Positions 28,893-41,743 of a stretch of 64,000 bases of DNA are shown here, in pieces. The position numbers and the translations under genes are program-made. Source of the DNA: Homalodisca vitripennis (Eukaryota > Arthropoda > Insecta > Hemiptera > Cicadellidae); contig NC_060211.1 in the NCBI RefSeq assembly GCF_021130785.1, positions 120,404,501-120,468,500 of the forward strand, read 5' to 3'. Below the pieces are notes generated by a model. The model worked only from the letters and a program-made list of their open reading frames with translations, was not told the DNA's origin and searched no databases. Each line of letters starts with the position of its first letter. The stretch's first letter is position 1.

Positions 28893-31075
28893 GATAGAAT
28901 TCATTAAATTTATTTGATTGAGTGTCATGCTGATAGCGTAATTAAAACCTAACCCTACTCTTGAAAATATTTAATTTAGTAAAATATTCTTTAACGAGTT
29001 TATGAAACGTTTGTTTTAACTTCAAATAATATATTAATCATTCAGTAAAACCGTATTGCTGGAAATAATCAATCATGAAATAACTTTTAGATAGGCAGTG
29101 CGTTTAACTTCTTAACTGAGTAAAGTGCTTCTTTACGGCAAAGAGCTTATCTCAGGATATAACTCACAACAAAAGCAGCTCTGGACTGGTCTAGATTTAA
29201 GCCTCGGGGATAATGCCCGGACCAGACAAAGCGTTAACAGATCAGAAGTGAGTCAGACTGGGATTAGATTCTGGCGTATGATATCCGCGCTGATTGGTTA
29301 TATAACAGTGAGTTTACTAAACAACGACACATCACACAATATTGCCACTCAATCAATAGTTCACTGAATAATATCTCGTAGCATTTCCATGATGTTTATT
29401 TATGTCGTTTGCTAATAGAACAATATTTATAATTTGATTAAACTACAACTAAATGGATGCATTAATTTAGTTATCTATTTTCATTTCAATTGCAATGAAT
29501 TCATTACTTTCTTGTATTGTTGTTTTTATTTGTGTTATAAAAATTACAGAATATTAATATATTACATGCGATTAAATCAATTTAGCTCGTTGTTTTTATA
29601 TGTTCGTGCACCATAATGAGAAACAATTGAACAAATATCCATTCCGTTAATGGAAGTATATATCGACACATAATGCGGTTAATAATCTAAATTAAAACGT
29701 TTCCATTTTATCCGTAAAAATCTATATTTTGTTTTTCTTATGTATCGTTTTTTTATTTATTGATGGGACACATTATTTACCAAAGTCGGTTAAGTTCCGC
29801 GTAAACATTGATAACACATAGAGGTGTATTTATGTTATACTTAAAAAGCACTTTAAAAAATAACGTGTTCGAGTAATATTTCAAGCTGTAAACTTTGATG
29901 GGTAAATGGCGATAACAAATCAAATTTAATTGTATTGGTAAACACTTAAAAAATATAGTCGGTCAAAACTCTTTTAAACTTTTGTTACTGCTTTGAAATG
30001 ATGACACACTTTATTTAACAGTACCTAGTTATATATTAAGCAAATCAAAAGCCTACCATTAAAACATAATAAATACAACACCAAAGCATTTGTAACATTT
30101 TAATGTTAAGTAATACATCTAGAAAGAATATAACTTTTATAGTATAGGTAATTCATTCATATATGTTACTTAATGTAGCAATAGCATATATAGCTGCAAA
30201 TTTATGTGACTAAAAAGGTTTCTTGTGATACTAGTAGGTATAAATTAATAAATAATTTATATTTGATATAATTAGTAAATATAAATTTTGAAGAGTTTAA
30301 AATAATTGGTAGTGTTTTAACTGAAGGGAACCAAATATTATCGTTAATTGTTACATCTTTAATGAGTTGTGTAGTTATAATGACGTAAATTTTAAGGTCA
30401 TATTTTTTAATTACAGTATACAAAAAATGAAACTTTTGAAATACGAAAAAACCACTCATTTAGTGATCACTCAGAAAATCGTTTACTGTGTAAATCCTAT
30501 GTAAACAAAAAGACTTCAATAACTGTTATAATTATTTATCTAAAATACTACTTTATTTATAAATCATTTCCTAGATTTGTGCATTTATTTAAAGGTTATA
30601 AAAGTTATGCATTTTTTGAATAGTCGACTATAACATATTATGACACCATAAGTAAAAGTTACTGTCAAGTGTATTTGAATTGTCAAATGTTATGACCTCA
30701 TTGATGAAGGATATGTTTCATTTATTTTTGATAATGAAGCTTTATACGTTGATTACATTTGTTACAATTTTATATTACCATATTAAACTTAATATTGAAC
30801 TTATAGTTCCTACTTTCGTTAATATTTTATGGATAGCTAGCTGAAATAAAATCATCACAATGACGGAAAATTTGTTTTAAACATAACTCCATGTTTAGGT
30901 GTATTACATAAAAAAGTAAACTATACTAACGAATTTTAAACACGTCAAGTTGTTTTTGTACAAAGGATTAGGTCGAAAATATTTCAATTTATTTCCTGAA
31001 TAGGATACAAGCGCAACAAAGATTTCCATCACATCAAACATAAACAGTTCTGTAAGTGACGAAAGGTTTACTTAC
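28893..31075. other. AT-rich stretch, probably intronic, no recognised coding sequence
   Basis: No gene is recognised. A TTATATAA at 29297 lies just after a CCAAT-like ATTGG, but no initiator follows at the proper distance. If the promoter and exon immediately to the right are real, this is the start of that transcript's first intron. The 85-codon minus-strand frame at 30202-30459 has no recognisable motif. Confidence 0.5.
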
Positions 31076-31246
31076 CGATATGACAGAGTAAATAGGAGAT
31101 ATCTCGATATAGGCGACACAGGTCAATAGTTCCAGGAGACCTGTTAAACTGGACAGGCTACTGATAGAAGAAGTAGCGCTCAAACTCACAAACAAGGATG
31201 GGGGCACGACTAGAGAACCGCACTGACAGGGGAACACACACCGACT
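31076..31246 (-). other. Predicted ATG-free first exon (5' leader) of a minus-strand gene
   Basis: Read on the minus strand, transcription would start at the A of TCAGTC (31246) and the exon would end at ...ATATCG before GTAAGT, with GT at 31075-31074, close to the metazoan donor consensus (MAG/GTRAGT). The 171 bases contain no ATG in any frame, as expected for an untranslated leader exon, and are clearly richer in G+C and CpG than the surroundings. The coding exons would lie at lower coordinates, but I could not identify any. The gene is unnamed. An alternative is a promoter-associated noncoding RNA. Confidence 0.5.
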
Positions 31247-31286
31247 GAGGCAGCGAGCGCTGATCAGCTGAGACGACGCATGCGCA
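31214..31286 (-). promoter_or_regulatory. TATA-less Inr + DPE core promoter with an NRF1-like upstream site
   Basis: On the minus strand TCAGTC (31248-31243) matches the arthropod initiator TCAGTY. Taking its A as +1, the bases at +28 to +33 are GGTTCT (31219-31214), an exact match to the DPE consensus RGWYVT at the required spacing, and +24 is G as preferred in DPE promoters. Upstream, TGCGCATGCGTC (31286-31275, about -29 to -40) nearly matches the NRF1/Ewg palindrome, and a CAGCTG E-box lies between (31265-31270). No TATA box is present at -30. A second TCAGTG sits 22 bases downstream but has no DPE at the right distance. Confidence 0.6.
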
Positions 31287-31988
31287 CAAGCACGCGACGG
31301 ACAACTTCCACTTCACTGGCTATTGTTAAAAGCTGGACTCTAATTAAAATATTCCTAAGAGCTGGTTTCAATACACAGATGAGTAAGTTTGTCGCAATGG
31401 TCAGGTGAGGCTGAGCGCAAGTTGGCCTTGCACGTACTTGCACAATAAGGAATAAATCAGCTTAACAGCATTACCAGCAGAACGTCTTGAACAAAAAGCG
31501 GAGGAAATAAGCTGTCAAGAGTGGAATTACCACAGAGATAGGATGTCTACGAGGGGTGCCCACAGTAGGGGTGTGTTGATATTCTCGACCGGTAGGGATC
31601 GGTTAATTCCTTTGGCACACGCTCCCGCATCGTCCCCCGGCGCGTTTATCTAGTTACCCACACACGAAAGAGCAATGTTTATTTCCCTGGCAAAATTCCA
31701 ACGTGGGTCTTATTTTACTTTGTCAGCGCCTAGGTGTAACATCACATTTATAACACAGGCTACATTTATGTCCGGATGTTGATACATCTCATTATTTATG
31801 TACATAAAATATACACAGAGTTTCCTCTAAGGTACTTTACAAACCAACTGTGGAAGGATGGCTATCATAGAATAGTAAACCAAACGGTTTCTCTAAAACA
31901 GCAATCATTGGGACTAGTTTACAAATACATTTATGACTTAATAATGGTTCGTAGGTCTAGAGTTCCTTGCTCGATAATTTTAACGTAC

Positions 31989-31990
<2 letters not shown>
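31287..31990. other. Upstream flank of the predicted promoter, G+C-richer, no gene
   Basis: The stretch to about 31640 stays richer in G+C and CpG (for example CCCGCATCGTCCCCCGGCGC near 31625) than the rest of the window, consistent with an upstream regulatory region. I see no open frame of note and no second promoter with correctly spaced elements. Confidence 0.45.
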
Positions 31991-32025
<35 letters not shown>

Positions 32026-32189
32026 GAAAAAGGCCAACATATTAATATTAATTAACTATATTTCGCATTACGCTTCTTCAGGTCAAAACAACATAACAAA
32101 ACACATAAAATAATTAAACATATTAATATTAATATGTTAGCCTTTTTCTACATGTATTAGTCGAATGACATTCAATTGATTATCCTATA

Positions 32190-32260
<71 letters not shown>

Positions 32261-32263
32261 AGT
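31991..32263. repeat. Inverted repeat with 32-bp arms, bounded by (TA)n tracts
   Basis: ATGTAGAAAAAGGCCAACAT and following bases (32021-32052) recur as the reverse complement at 32122-32153 with a single mismatch, separated by 69 bp. (TA)n tracts lie outside: 31991-32020 abuts the left arm, and 32192-32258 lies 38 bp beyond the right arm. The spacer on the minus strand holds CTGAAGAAGCGTAATGCGAA. This looks like a small foldback element or the edge of a repeat that ends in (TA)n. Confidence 0.8.
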
Positions 32264-32390
32264 GTCATCGATGGTACAACAATCATAATTTTTCAGGTTC
32301 ACGATGCTTTCGTTGAAAAGCAGACGTCACTGATGTTTTTAAGAAAAAAAAGCTAATTACTATAAAACTTGAAATATTTTTGTGGAATAA

Positions 32391-32468
32391 GTCCGATACT
32401 ATTGCCACCCATGTGGCAATATGCATATCTACCCATGTATTTCCACATGGGTGGCAATAGTATCGGAC
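32391..32468. repeat. Hairpin: perfect 26-bp inverted repeat with a 26-nt loop
   Basis: GTCCGATACTATTGCCACCC plus ATGTGG at 32391-32416 is exactly reverse-complemented at 32443-32468. The loop carries a further ACCCATGT copy, giving an alternative shorter pairing. Confidence 0.92.
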
Positions 32469-35400
32469 GAGCCTTAATAAATTAAGTTTGACTATGTTTA
32501 CATTGACAGTCGAAAAGTTGTGAGATTGTTTCTTCCATCATACAAGGCGAGGTTTGGCTCGTTTGCAGTTGGTATTGTTTTTAATTTTTCTTCTACTGTA
32601 AGGTTAGAAAGTTTAACATACCTTACTCAAGAATGGGTAATACAGGTCACGTAGATATATTAGTTTAATTTGAATCCGGTATTTGTTTTATGTTGACTCC
32701 GAGAAATCATGTGAGAATTATGGAAGTGACAATCATTTTACATTCATTGATAGAAACATGTTTATGTAAAATAAACATAATTAAGTTAATTATTAAACTT
32801 AATAAATAACCTTATTAAATTGTTGTTGTTTAATCCTTGAAGCATATTGAGTTTTTCCATTCATTTTTAATTCTTGTGAACGTGTACTTTCGTAGATTGA
32901 AAGGTAGGAGAGATAGGCTTGACACCTTGTTAAAGTAACCTTACTAGTAATTTTGAAAAAGAGATTTACAAAACACTTACAGGAATGATGATATACTGCT
33001 CCAAAACTTTTTGAATTGTTTAAAGTTAGGAAAGATTTTTAATTTTCAACACAACTGCATAGTTAGACTCCTGTATTTTCTTTATTATGTAACCCAGTGT
33101 GGATTTTCTCGCAAAAATGCGATTACAAGAGAAGGACGGCATTATTGTATATTTTCTGGATGCAGTCTAAGTAAATACAAATTAAGCGACGAAATTATAC
33201 TAAAAATCATGATTTTCACAAAAAAAAAGCATAATATTGAACCTGTGCTTTATATCTGATGATAATTAGACTGTGGTATTCACAGAATACCTTTTTAGAG
33301 TAAAAGAATGTAATTATCATAAGAACTCTACATATTTCTTGCCATTAGCAATATCCATAGTAAATAAATAACACGTTGAGTCCAATAAAATAATATTTCC
33401 ATCTTTCATATTGGTTATAATAACAATAATACTGTTTATGGATTAAATCACTAGAATGTCTTGTAAACGAAAAGGCATGGAGGTTGAAATTTTTACTCGT
33501 TTGACTCTTTTGACTCTTAATATCTCTAGCGGCACCATTCATTAACACACCATCTTATTCCATAATGTGATGTGATAGTGTCAATATGACATGATGAGTC
33601 ATTACATGGAATTTAATTGAGCGTTAGCAAACATTAAGATTGGACGGATGTGCAAATATGATGAAACGAGAAAATTCACGGTTGAATAAATTTGAAAGCA
33701 GCCTGAATACTATCTGAATAAGATTTCAAAGAAAAAAGTAACACAGTTTTAACATAAAAATCTGATATATATGATATATAGTTGAAATTGTCAAACAACA
33801 TCAGCGAAGCATGTTACAGAAAATGGTGTGTGATATATCTCTTTCTTGTATTATGTAACTCTCTTGTGATGATTTGCCTTGAAAACAATAAGGCATGAAT
33901 TTATTATTAAAAATAATGACTTAGTTGACTATTTGAGAGCGTGAAGTTTTTATATGCTACAAGCAAATCAGGACTAGTACCCATTTACATGGGTATTGTG
34001 CGACAGTTATGTAAATTTTGGTAAGTAAATTAAAGTAACCTATAGAACAGCAGAGTTATTGTGGGGTTAGGTAATCCGTCAAACTGTCCCCGTTGTGGGA
34101 TTTCAGTGGTGAATTAAACAGGAGTCAGTGTTGAGCACGCTGGCGCTTATCCTATAATTTATTTCCATCCTACTTATATTCTTACTCCACTTCATTTTTA
34201 TCCGTTTATAGATATTTATAATATGTTTTAATCTGATTAAATTATTTGTGTCAACTTCCCTAGACAAAAGCGGAGGAAATAGAGGAGTATTTTAAACGAG
34301 TTCTCATATATTTCCAAAATGATTCTGATTCATCGTAAGGTGTAAATTCGATGAAGAGCTCATTAATAATGGAATTACTTGTATATAATGAAACTATTTT
34401 CTTGTAAACCCAGAAATTGAATTATTTGGTTGTAATTAAGATATACAATAAACTATTCAGGATAGTGTGATAGATATCAAGACTCTCTAATCGTTACAAA
34501 TGTTGTGCATACTATTATTATCATGATTTACAGCAATTGTATACGTTTGCTTGTCTGAAATAAATATGGATGTTTATTGTTGTGACCTGGTACGTTAATA
34601 GAAACAGTTATATAACGAGGGTAACCCACAATACATTGCCAGCATTGAAGCATAACTTCTTTGAAACACGCAGCACAATCGAACATCTTTCCAAACTATG
34701 ATAACTGATAACTTTTAAATTTTACACAGACTTCAAGATTTATTAAAGTATGATACCATTATATCAAAAATATTGTTTTTGCATAACTTTGTTTGTTGCG
34801 TGACTAGATTCTAAAACAACAAAATTAATAAAATAATCCGAACAATTTATACAACAGTGTGCTACTGACCCTGTATCACCCAAAATGTCTACTACGTCTA
34901 CGCCAAAAGGCGTAGTTAGAAATAACATACCGTTCACTGTAAGGGCATATCACAACTGTTACTATTATTGTAGTTTTCTTTATTATATAATTATATAGTA
35001 TTGAATTATCTACATGGACCCAATTTTAGAAATTATTTCTTCAAATATTCGCATAGGAGTTTCACAAAATATATACGAGATTAATTGTAATTTAATAACG
35101 TGTGATAATTGCATAAACCATTTCTCTGTAATGGTAAAATAATTGGTGATTCAAAACAAAACAACAAGATAGGTAAGAAGGGTGCATTAAGTTGTCCCCA
35201 AGAACTTTTACCACTTAAGATTGGTGAAGGGTACTAATTTGTGGTAACACTGGTTTCTAGGCATTTTAATTTGGTAAAACAAAAAACTGGTTCCAAATAA
35301 AATTAGACACACGTAAAGCCATAAAGAAGTGATTAATGTCATTGAATATGGTCAACTGTTTGGATCTGTAAGAATTCTATGTGTTTAGAAGTCGAGACTA

Positions 35401-36683
35401 TTCCTTTTTAATTTGTTCCTCCCGTTCGAATGTACCACTTTAAAGAAGATGTTACGAAAGAATAATGATATAATACATGGTACGGTACAAGGTAAACAAA
35501 AAGACCAGTCACAAAAAGAAATTGAACTTTTGCTATGTTAAAATCAGATACATAGTCCTATAACGTATACTACCAGCCAACTAGTTCTCCAGCTTACTAG
35601 TAGAAGTTTATGAGGTATGAAGTCACTGAATTATATACGAGGTGGATTTGGTATGACGGGAGAATCAAAGTACCAGAACGCGGGTTTGACGCACAGTGTA
35701 TGGTTTAATCAAGATTTACTTTACTCAATGGCCAAAAAAATACATCTGTGGGAAGTAATTTACACTTCTTATGTTTGTTGTAACCACTGAAATACAAATT
35801 ATACACTGAGTATAACATAGAACCCGATAAACTAGTCTGTGTATGCTAACTATTGATGCGGTAGATCGATTTTGTGGTGGAGACATTGATTGGCAATTAT
35901 TGAGAGGTTCTGTGAAGCTGATAGTGCTTCCGTTGTTGCATATAGAGCCACCTTTATTGTAGAGGTCTAAATATTTGGCAGACACCTGCGGTGGTTCAGC
36001 TTATCCAAAAGCGTGCTATAAACTGCACGTTTTATGTAGTAGCAAACAAAACTACATAATAATAATAATAATATAAATAATACATAATAAGAAAAGGGAA
36101 GATATATACACTGATGAAATAATTGCTTGTGTAATTACTGCCTTTGCTCTGTAGCAGCGACTCTCTTGCAGAGTTGAGGTCCTCTTCAACGTCAAAATTT
36201 TAAAAAGACACGACATTTTACTTTTAAAGACTACTACCGTGTACTACGAGTGCGCTCTCGGTCGCATACGTGTCGGAATGTTGAGAGGTGTGAACTCAAC
36301 TTATCTTACTAGATAAATACTTACTTGATACTAGACTCTATTTCCCGTAGGATCATTGGAGATTTGGGGGCACTAATAGGTCCTTCTCTACCATAGAGGG
36401 AAGGCTGTCCCAGGGTAAGGTTGAAATAGGGTAGGATTTAGCAAACAGGTAATTTTCGTTTTCGTAATTCTCCCAAACTGTATAGGAACGTTTTGATTCA
36501 TTCTTCACATTTTCACAACATTTCTTTAGTATTAAAAATTAAGCTCTGCAATTGCCTTATTTTTTATCTTATCAAACGTAATTTTTCGCATGGTATACAT
36601 GTCTGCATCGTTAGTGTATTAAGTAAGTTGATATAATCCCTGAATACCCGTATCTATATGTAGTATTTCTTATTTAAGATACT
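32469..36683. other. AT-rich stretch with no recognised gene
   Basis: No gene is recognised. A small perfect hairpin CTACGCCAAAAGGCGTAG lies at about 34898-34915, and an ATTATGTAG...CTACATAAT pair near 36030-36060 leads into a short (ATA)n. A patch of higher G+C at 36230-36440 has no coherent open frame. Confidence 0.55.
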
Positions 36684-37457
36684 ACTAGCGGACCCGGCGC
36701 GCTTCGCTGCGCATTTCAATAAGTTTCCCGCGGCTTCGCACGCAATTTCCCGTTGAAAACAGTACACTATATTCACTTATTCATTTTCTATCACATTCTA
36801 AACATTGCTGAGATAATTGATAGTCGTTCCTTCGTGAGCTTCTTGGGCGCATTATGAAGGTATGTACCACATTCCTGATACTTCTGTCAAAAAAAAAAAC
36901 AACTAAGGTTGATTTTATAACATTCTTTATATTTGTAGCCAACGTAAGATAGTAATTATGATATCTGCATTGCTCTTCTGATCAAGCATGAGCATGGTTT
37001 ATATTAAATAAATATTGCAGTTTAAGGTGAATTTTTACGTCAAATTTGAATTGTATTATCTGGATAGTAAAGTCTATGTTTAACAGTGATTGCAGAAACA
37101 GTTTAAACAAAATTTGTCGTTTCTCTTAAGCTTACTCTATGCTATAAAACTATAAGTGTAGTAATTAAATTATATATAAATATATTTTTTGTCGCTTTAT
37201 ATATGTTTAAAAAGAACAGCTGATTAAAAATTTGAAAAGACTCTTTCACTTAATAACATATGTTTGCTGCAATGCATTTCTTACGGGTATTTCTGTAACC
37301 AGTGGGCCGGAATCCTGAATCGGGAAAGGGATAAAAAGTATCCTATAACCTTCTACAGATCAAGACGAACAAATTAAAAAAAAAATTAGGCGAATCCGTC
37401 CAGCCGTTTGTGAGTGATGCTGTTACACACGAACAGTTTCATTTTTATATAATAGAT
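36684..37457 (+). repeat. Interspersed repeat of the ACTAGC family, copy 3 (best preserved)
   Basis: The head ACTAGCGGACCCGGCGCGCT (36684) is followed by TCGCTGCGCATTTCAATAAG and CACGCAATTTCCCGTTGAAA. About 775 bp downstream is the tail CGAATCCGTCCAGCCGTTTG, then GAACAGTTTCATTTTTATAT and AATAGATG. The pattern "ACTAGC + CG-rich head ... CCGTCCAGCCGTTTGTGAGTGATG ... TTTTTATATAATAGAT" is a familiar insect repeat type. The interior also has TCCTATAACCTTCTACAGAT, typical of that tail region. No open reading frame is present. Its unusual CpG content against the surroundings suggests a relatively young copy. Confidence 0.7.
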
Positions 37458-38746
37458 GTAAGCTAAGCTCAAATTTTAAAAGCCTCTAGTATCTTCCTAA
37501 TGTATTTCATTGTTATTAATTAAAAAAAAACTGTGATTATATATATTTTTGCAAAACAATGTTATAACTATAAACACTATTTGAAAATGACAGGATTTAT
37601 TCAATCCAAACATACTAGTGTAAGCTTGCAAGGAAGGGTTTGTATTTTATTATAATTGTAAAAATATCTTAGTTATACAGTATTATGAAACAAGAATGTT
37701 AATAGTTCTGTACGGATAAAGTCAACATTAGTTACTTCAACAGTTTTAAAGGTGTGCAAAATGTTCGTAATCGTATAAACACAATCTAGAGTACTAACCT
37801 CTTTAATAATAACGATTAAATCATGCAATAGTTTTGTGTTCCAATTATACAAACATAAACAAATGTAATATCGATTTCGAACCATACAGAAAAATTCAAT
37901 GAAAATAACATTTTCCATCGTTTAGAAGTAGTTCAGAAACTTTTTTATTTTTAGGCTTACACCTCCAGGAGAAGAGACTATTTGAGAATAATATCATATT
38001 GTATACTAAAATAACGCTGAGTATATTGTGAAAGTAAAAATGAATCATACTTTTTCTACTCACATCTCCATTAATTTCAAGTTTAATACGTATATATTCG
38101 GCCGAGATATTTATCGATGATTTCTTAAGTACTTCTGCATAAACAGTAACAAAACAACAATGGTGATGCCGAGTAGACCCAGCTTTGCAAAATTAATTAA
38201 ACAACTTGGTGCTTACAGGATACTAACAGAGCTTAACTGCGTGTGTCACATATCATTCCATTAGAACCGTATAAATGAAATATCTATGCAAACAGAATAT
38301 CTGAGTGCCAATCACTTAAAACTTCTAATATCGTGAACAGCAAACGGATAATAGTGCAACGATCCTAAACTACTGTACTCAGGTGATTATGGAGGTAATA
38401 ATGCGAGTGTAGGACATCTGAGGAAACATTTCGTGCAAGAAGCGAAACTAAATCTATCTAGTGACTCAAAAAAGCAATATATTTACAACTTTATTCGTGA
38501 AGTCAAAATTTCAAAAGATTCAAATACGAGTAATAAGTTAGACATTGTTGTTAAAGATTACACCACAGAATAATCTTCATAAGAGGACGACTAAAAATGA
38601 ACACCTTCATGTGTAATAATCGAATACAAATTTAGAACCTTCTCCTCTGTGATTATCCCTGTTGATCTGATCATGTATGCCAACCAGGACTTATGCTAAA
38701 ATCAACATCAATATTCAGTTATTTAATCAGAAATTTGTTTGGGTAC
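37458..38746. other. AT-rich stretch with no recognised gene
   Basis: An 81-codon minus-strand frame (37673-37918) begins with ATG but has A+T-driven composition and no recognisable motif. Nothing else is seen. Confidence 0.55.
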
Positions 38747-39037
38747 TATAATTCTATAGAGTATTTTTTCACTGTTTTACGTATATTGTTTTAAGCTTGG
38801 TGTTGTATTATCTTTGCCTATGGAAGTAGTATTAATATCATCCAATGCATTATTGTTATTCAGAGAAAGTATTCACGAATGAATTATAATAGAATTATAT
38901 TATAGCGTATTTGTTCCACTGTGTTAAGTATATTATTTTAAGCTTTGTGTTGTATTAACTTTCCCTATGTCAGTTGTACTAAATTAATCCAATGGATTAT
39001 TTATATATATATATATACAGAATGTATTCATGTATCA
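38747..39037 (+). repeat. Diverged tandem duplication, two units of about 145 bp
   Basis: Unit 1 (about 38747-38883) and unit 2 (about 38887-39037) share, in order, GTATWTKTTYCACTGTKTTA, GTATATTRTTTTAAGCTT, GTGTTGTATTA, TCCAATGSATTAT and CAGARWRTATTCAYG. Unit 2 has gained a (TA)n run (39003-39015) inside, near its 3' end. Neither unit is coding. Confidence 0.75.
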
Positions 39038-41743
39038 ATCCTAATAGACTTTCTAATGTCAATAATACACTTTGTTTTTCAGGCGTAATATAAGTTTTGT
39101 ATTAATTTGTATTATATTTTGTAATTATCCTAAGCAATTGTGGCTCCATAGGTTATGAACCCTTTGCATATAATAGCAAAATATTAAAGATGTCAAAAGA
39201 GAAAAACTCATATCCAATTTCATTTCGTTTCCTCACAAATTTATACACTAAATGTTTTAGAAATTATCTTTAATGAATTCGTAACTTTGCTATGACTACT
39301 CGTATTTTTCAGTTTCCATCAAATATATTCATCCACCTGCTAGCCGACATGCTTACACAAGCCAGTTAGGTCAGGATGTCTTGACCATGAGAGTAAAGGA
39401 GCTCAAGGTGTTCTACCATCTTCATTCATGTGGCGTCTCACTGCAAGTTGACCACTATTGTTTTGATTCTATACAAGAAATTCTACGTTTGTAGTATATT
39501 TATTGTTGTTGTTATCACACGGATAAGAGTATATTGTACTAAAGGTAATGCAGTATATGTAACAGCTGTTAGTTAATCTGTATAAAGCACATTGTAAGCC
39601 TAAATAATATTTTTACTTTTGTGTATTGGAATTAATACTTTTTTATAATTTTAAGTGATTAAGGTTGGGTAAAACTGGGGTAATACTAATGCAAATATCA
39701 TTAGTTTAGGAGTAATAACTTATATACATTTAACATTGCAATGCAGCTATAATTACAATTAAACGTATCAAGATTTTTAAATTTCTGTGTCTAGAATTAT
39801 TTGTCACATTTTAGCTTTATGCTTACTTCCTCTTTCTTAAAAGAATTATTGCTCCTTCATTTAAATTGTTATATTTCAACCTTTTTAATTTACATTATTT
39901 TAATCTCATACACCGTCCATACATCGTAATCGTGTTTAATTAATAGGTTCCTATAAACAGCTTACCTATGAGATATACAGTAAGTTTTACGTGTACGGGA
40001 TATACAGACGGTTGTATCATAGTTGTCACTGACATAGCAATACACTTTGTTACGCGATAATCCTATAAAAGACACCTGACTTATACGAGCTCACACACGT
40101 CACAAGGTTACGTCTTATGTACAAAGATAAACCATATTCATTCATTTTAACATCCAATTGATGACATATCGTGTATGAAATGATACAAAATGCATGGTAA
40201 ACATAATCTTAGTCGCACCATTTTATTCCTCTTTCCTTATATGCTATAAACGTTATAACTTGTAATAAACGTTACCGTAATCATTAGTTTGTAACATAAA
40301 AGTACAGTTGATGTGAACTGTGTGCGACATACAATAACCGCGCTAAAGTATATAATTTTAAATGTATTATATTTTGAGGTACAATCAGTATCTTCACTGT
40401 ACTCGTATGGTATGTAATCGTTTAACTAGCTGTTCACGTAACTATTTTCAATATTCTTCAATATAGTTCTTAAGAACATGTAACAGTACTATTTACAACA
40501 TTGAACCGAAAACGATGGGGTCGACTCACGTTCTTACTATAAGGTATATGAAAATTAATTTATACAACGGATGTACCAACAGTTTTTCGAAAGAACTGTC
40601 TTCCTTAAAAAATTATTAGAGTTTTGCATATATCCTGTTGATGACTTATAAGCTATTAAAGATATGTTTTTGGAAAGTGTTATATAACACCACTAACAAA
40701 TTAAAATATAGCATTTAATAGTGTGTTAAAAAGTCTAAACAAACAAACTTCATTTGAAAAAATAAAAAAAAATATTCTTACCTTTTAGGTGAATTGTATT
40801 TCATTAAAAGTAATAAGCGTTTTGTATTAAGTTTAAAATAATTTTTATATAAACCCAAAAGCATAATATTAAAATCCTACAATTTTTTATTTACACTAAC
40901 GAATATCAAAATCAAAAAAATCTATATAAAAATAAAAGAAGGGTGACTAGTTACGAAATCTATAGAAAAGGAAAGACAAAAGAAACAATCTCACTTGAGA
41001 AGTCTTAGAACTTAACAAAGTCTTAATCCAGATCATCCGAGACGTATTTGGTGGTGAGAATCTCTGAAGGCATGCTTTGTGACAGCATCTAGAATAGCAG
41101 GTCATATTCACAGTGCAACGATTGAAAGAAATTTGCTTTATACGAATTAAGTGTACAGTAAAAGTGCTATAAAATTACTTCTAATTACACCTATAATACC
41201 GATAAAACTAACCGAATCAACAATTAAAAACAATTTAATATTCCGATGTTAATGTGACTAAGATGTTTAAAAGCAAGCACGTGTACTACAGAGGATTCTT
41301 AGTCATTAAATTTGTTTACAATCGTAAAAGTGCCAATAACCACATTGTAATAAGAGTCCAAGAGCTACATTGTTTTATTGCTGCTGCATGTGCCATATTA
41401 GGCTAATAATACACAATGTTGTAAATGGCATTTAAACATTTACGTTATAAAATAAAGTAATGTAAGTGCTCAACACGTTGTCTCCTTGAAAATTTACTCG
41501 CTTAAAATAAATAATTTAAACATTTAAACCTTAAGTTGCGTCTAACTAATCTCGGTACTTTTTCTTTTTCAAACATTTAAATGTATTCTGTAGCGGTTAT
41601 TCAAGTATGAATATATACGGCCTACCAAATTTTAAATTTGTTTTAACAATCACTTGATATTAACCGGAAAATTTACTAGTTTACATGTGTCAACTATTAT
41701 TCAAGTTTTTGAACAATACAATTAATCTAAAATTAACAAATTT
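39038..41743. other. AT-rich stretch with no recognised gene
   Basis: I see no gene, RNA or clear repeat here. Confidence 0.55.

Noticed and set aside
29285..29340. TATA-box promoter (ATTGGTTATATAAC)
   Set aside because: No initiator consensus occurs 25-32 bases downstream and no leader exon follows.
32041..32100. Hammerhead ribozyme on the minus strand (CTGAAGA...GCGAAA)
   Set aside because: The core strings are there, but the flanking bases do not form stem I and stem II pairs poorly, so I do not claim a ribozyme.
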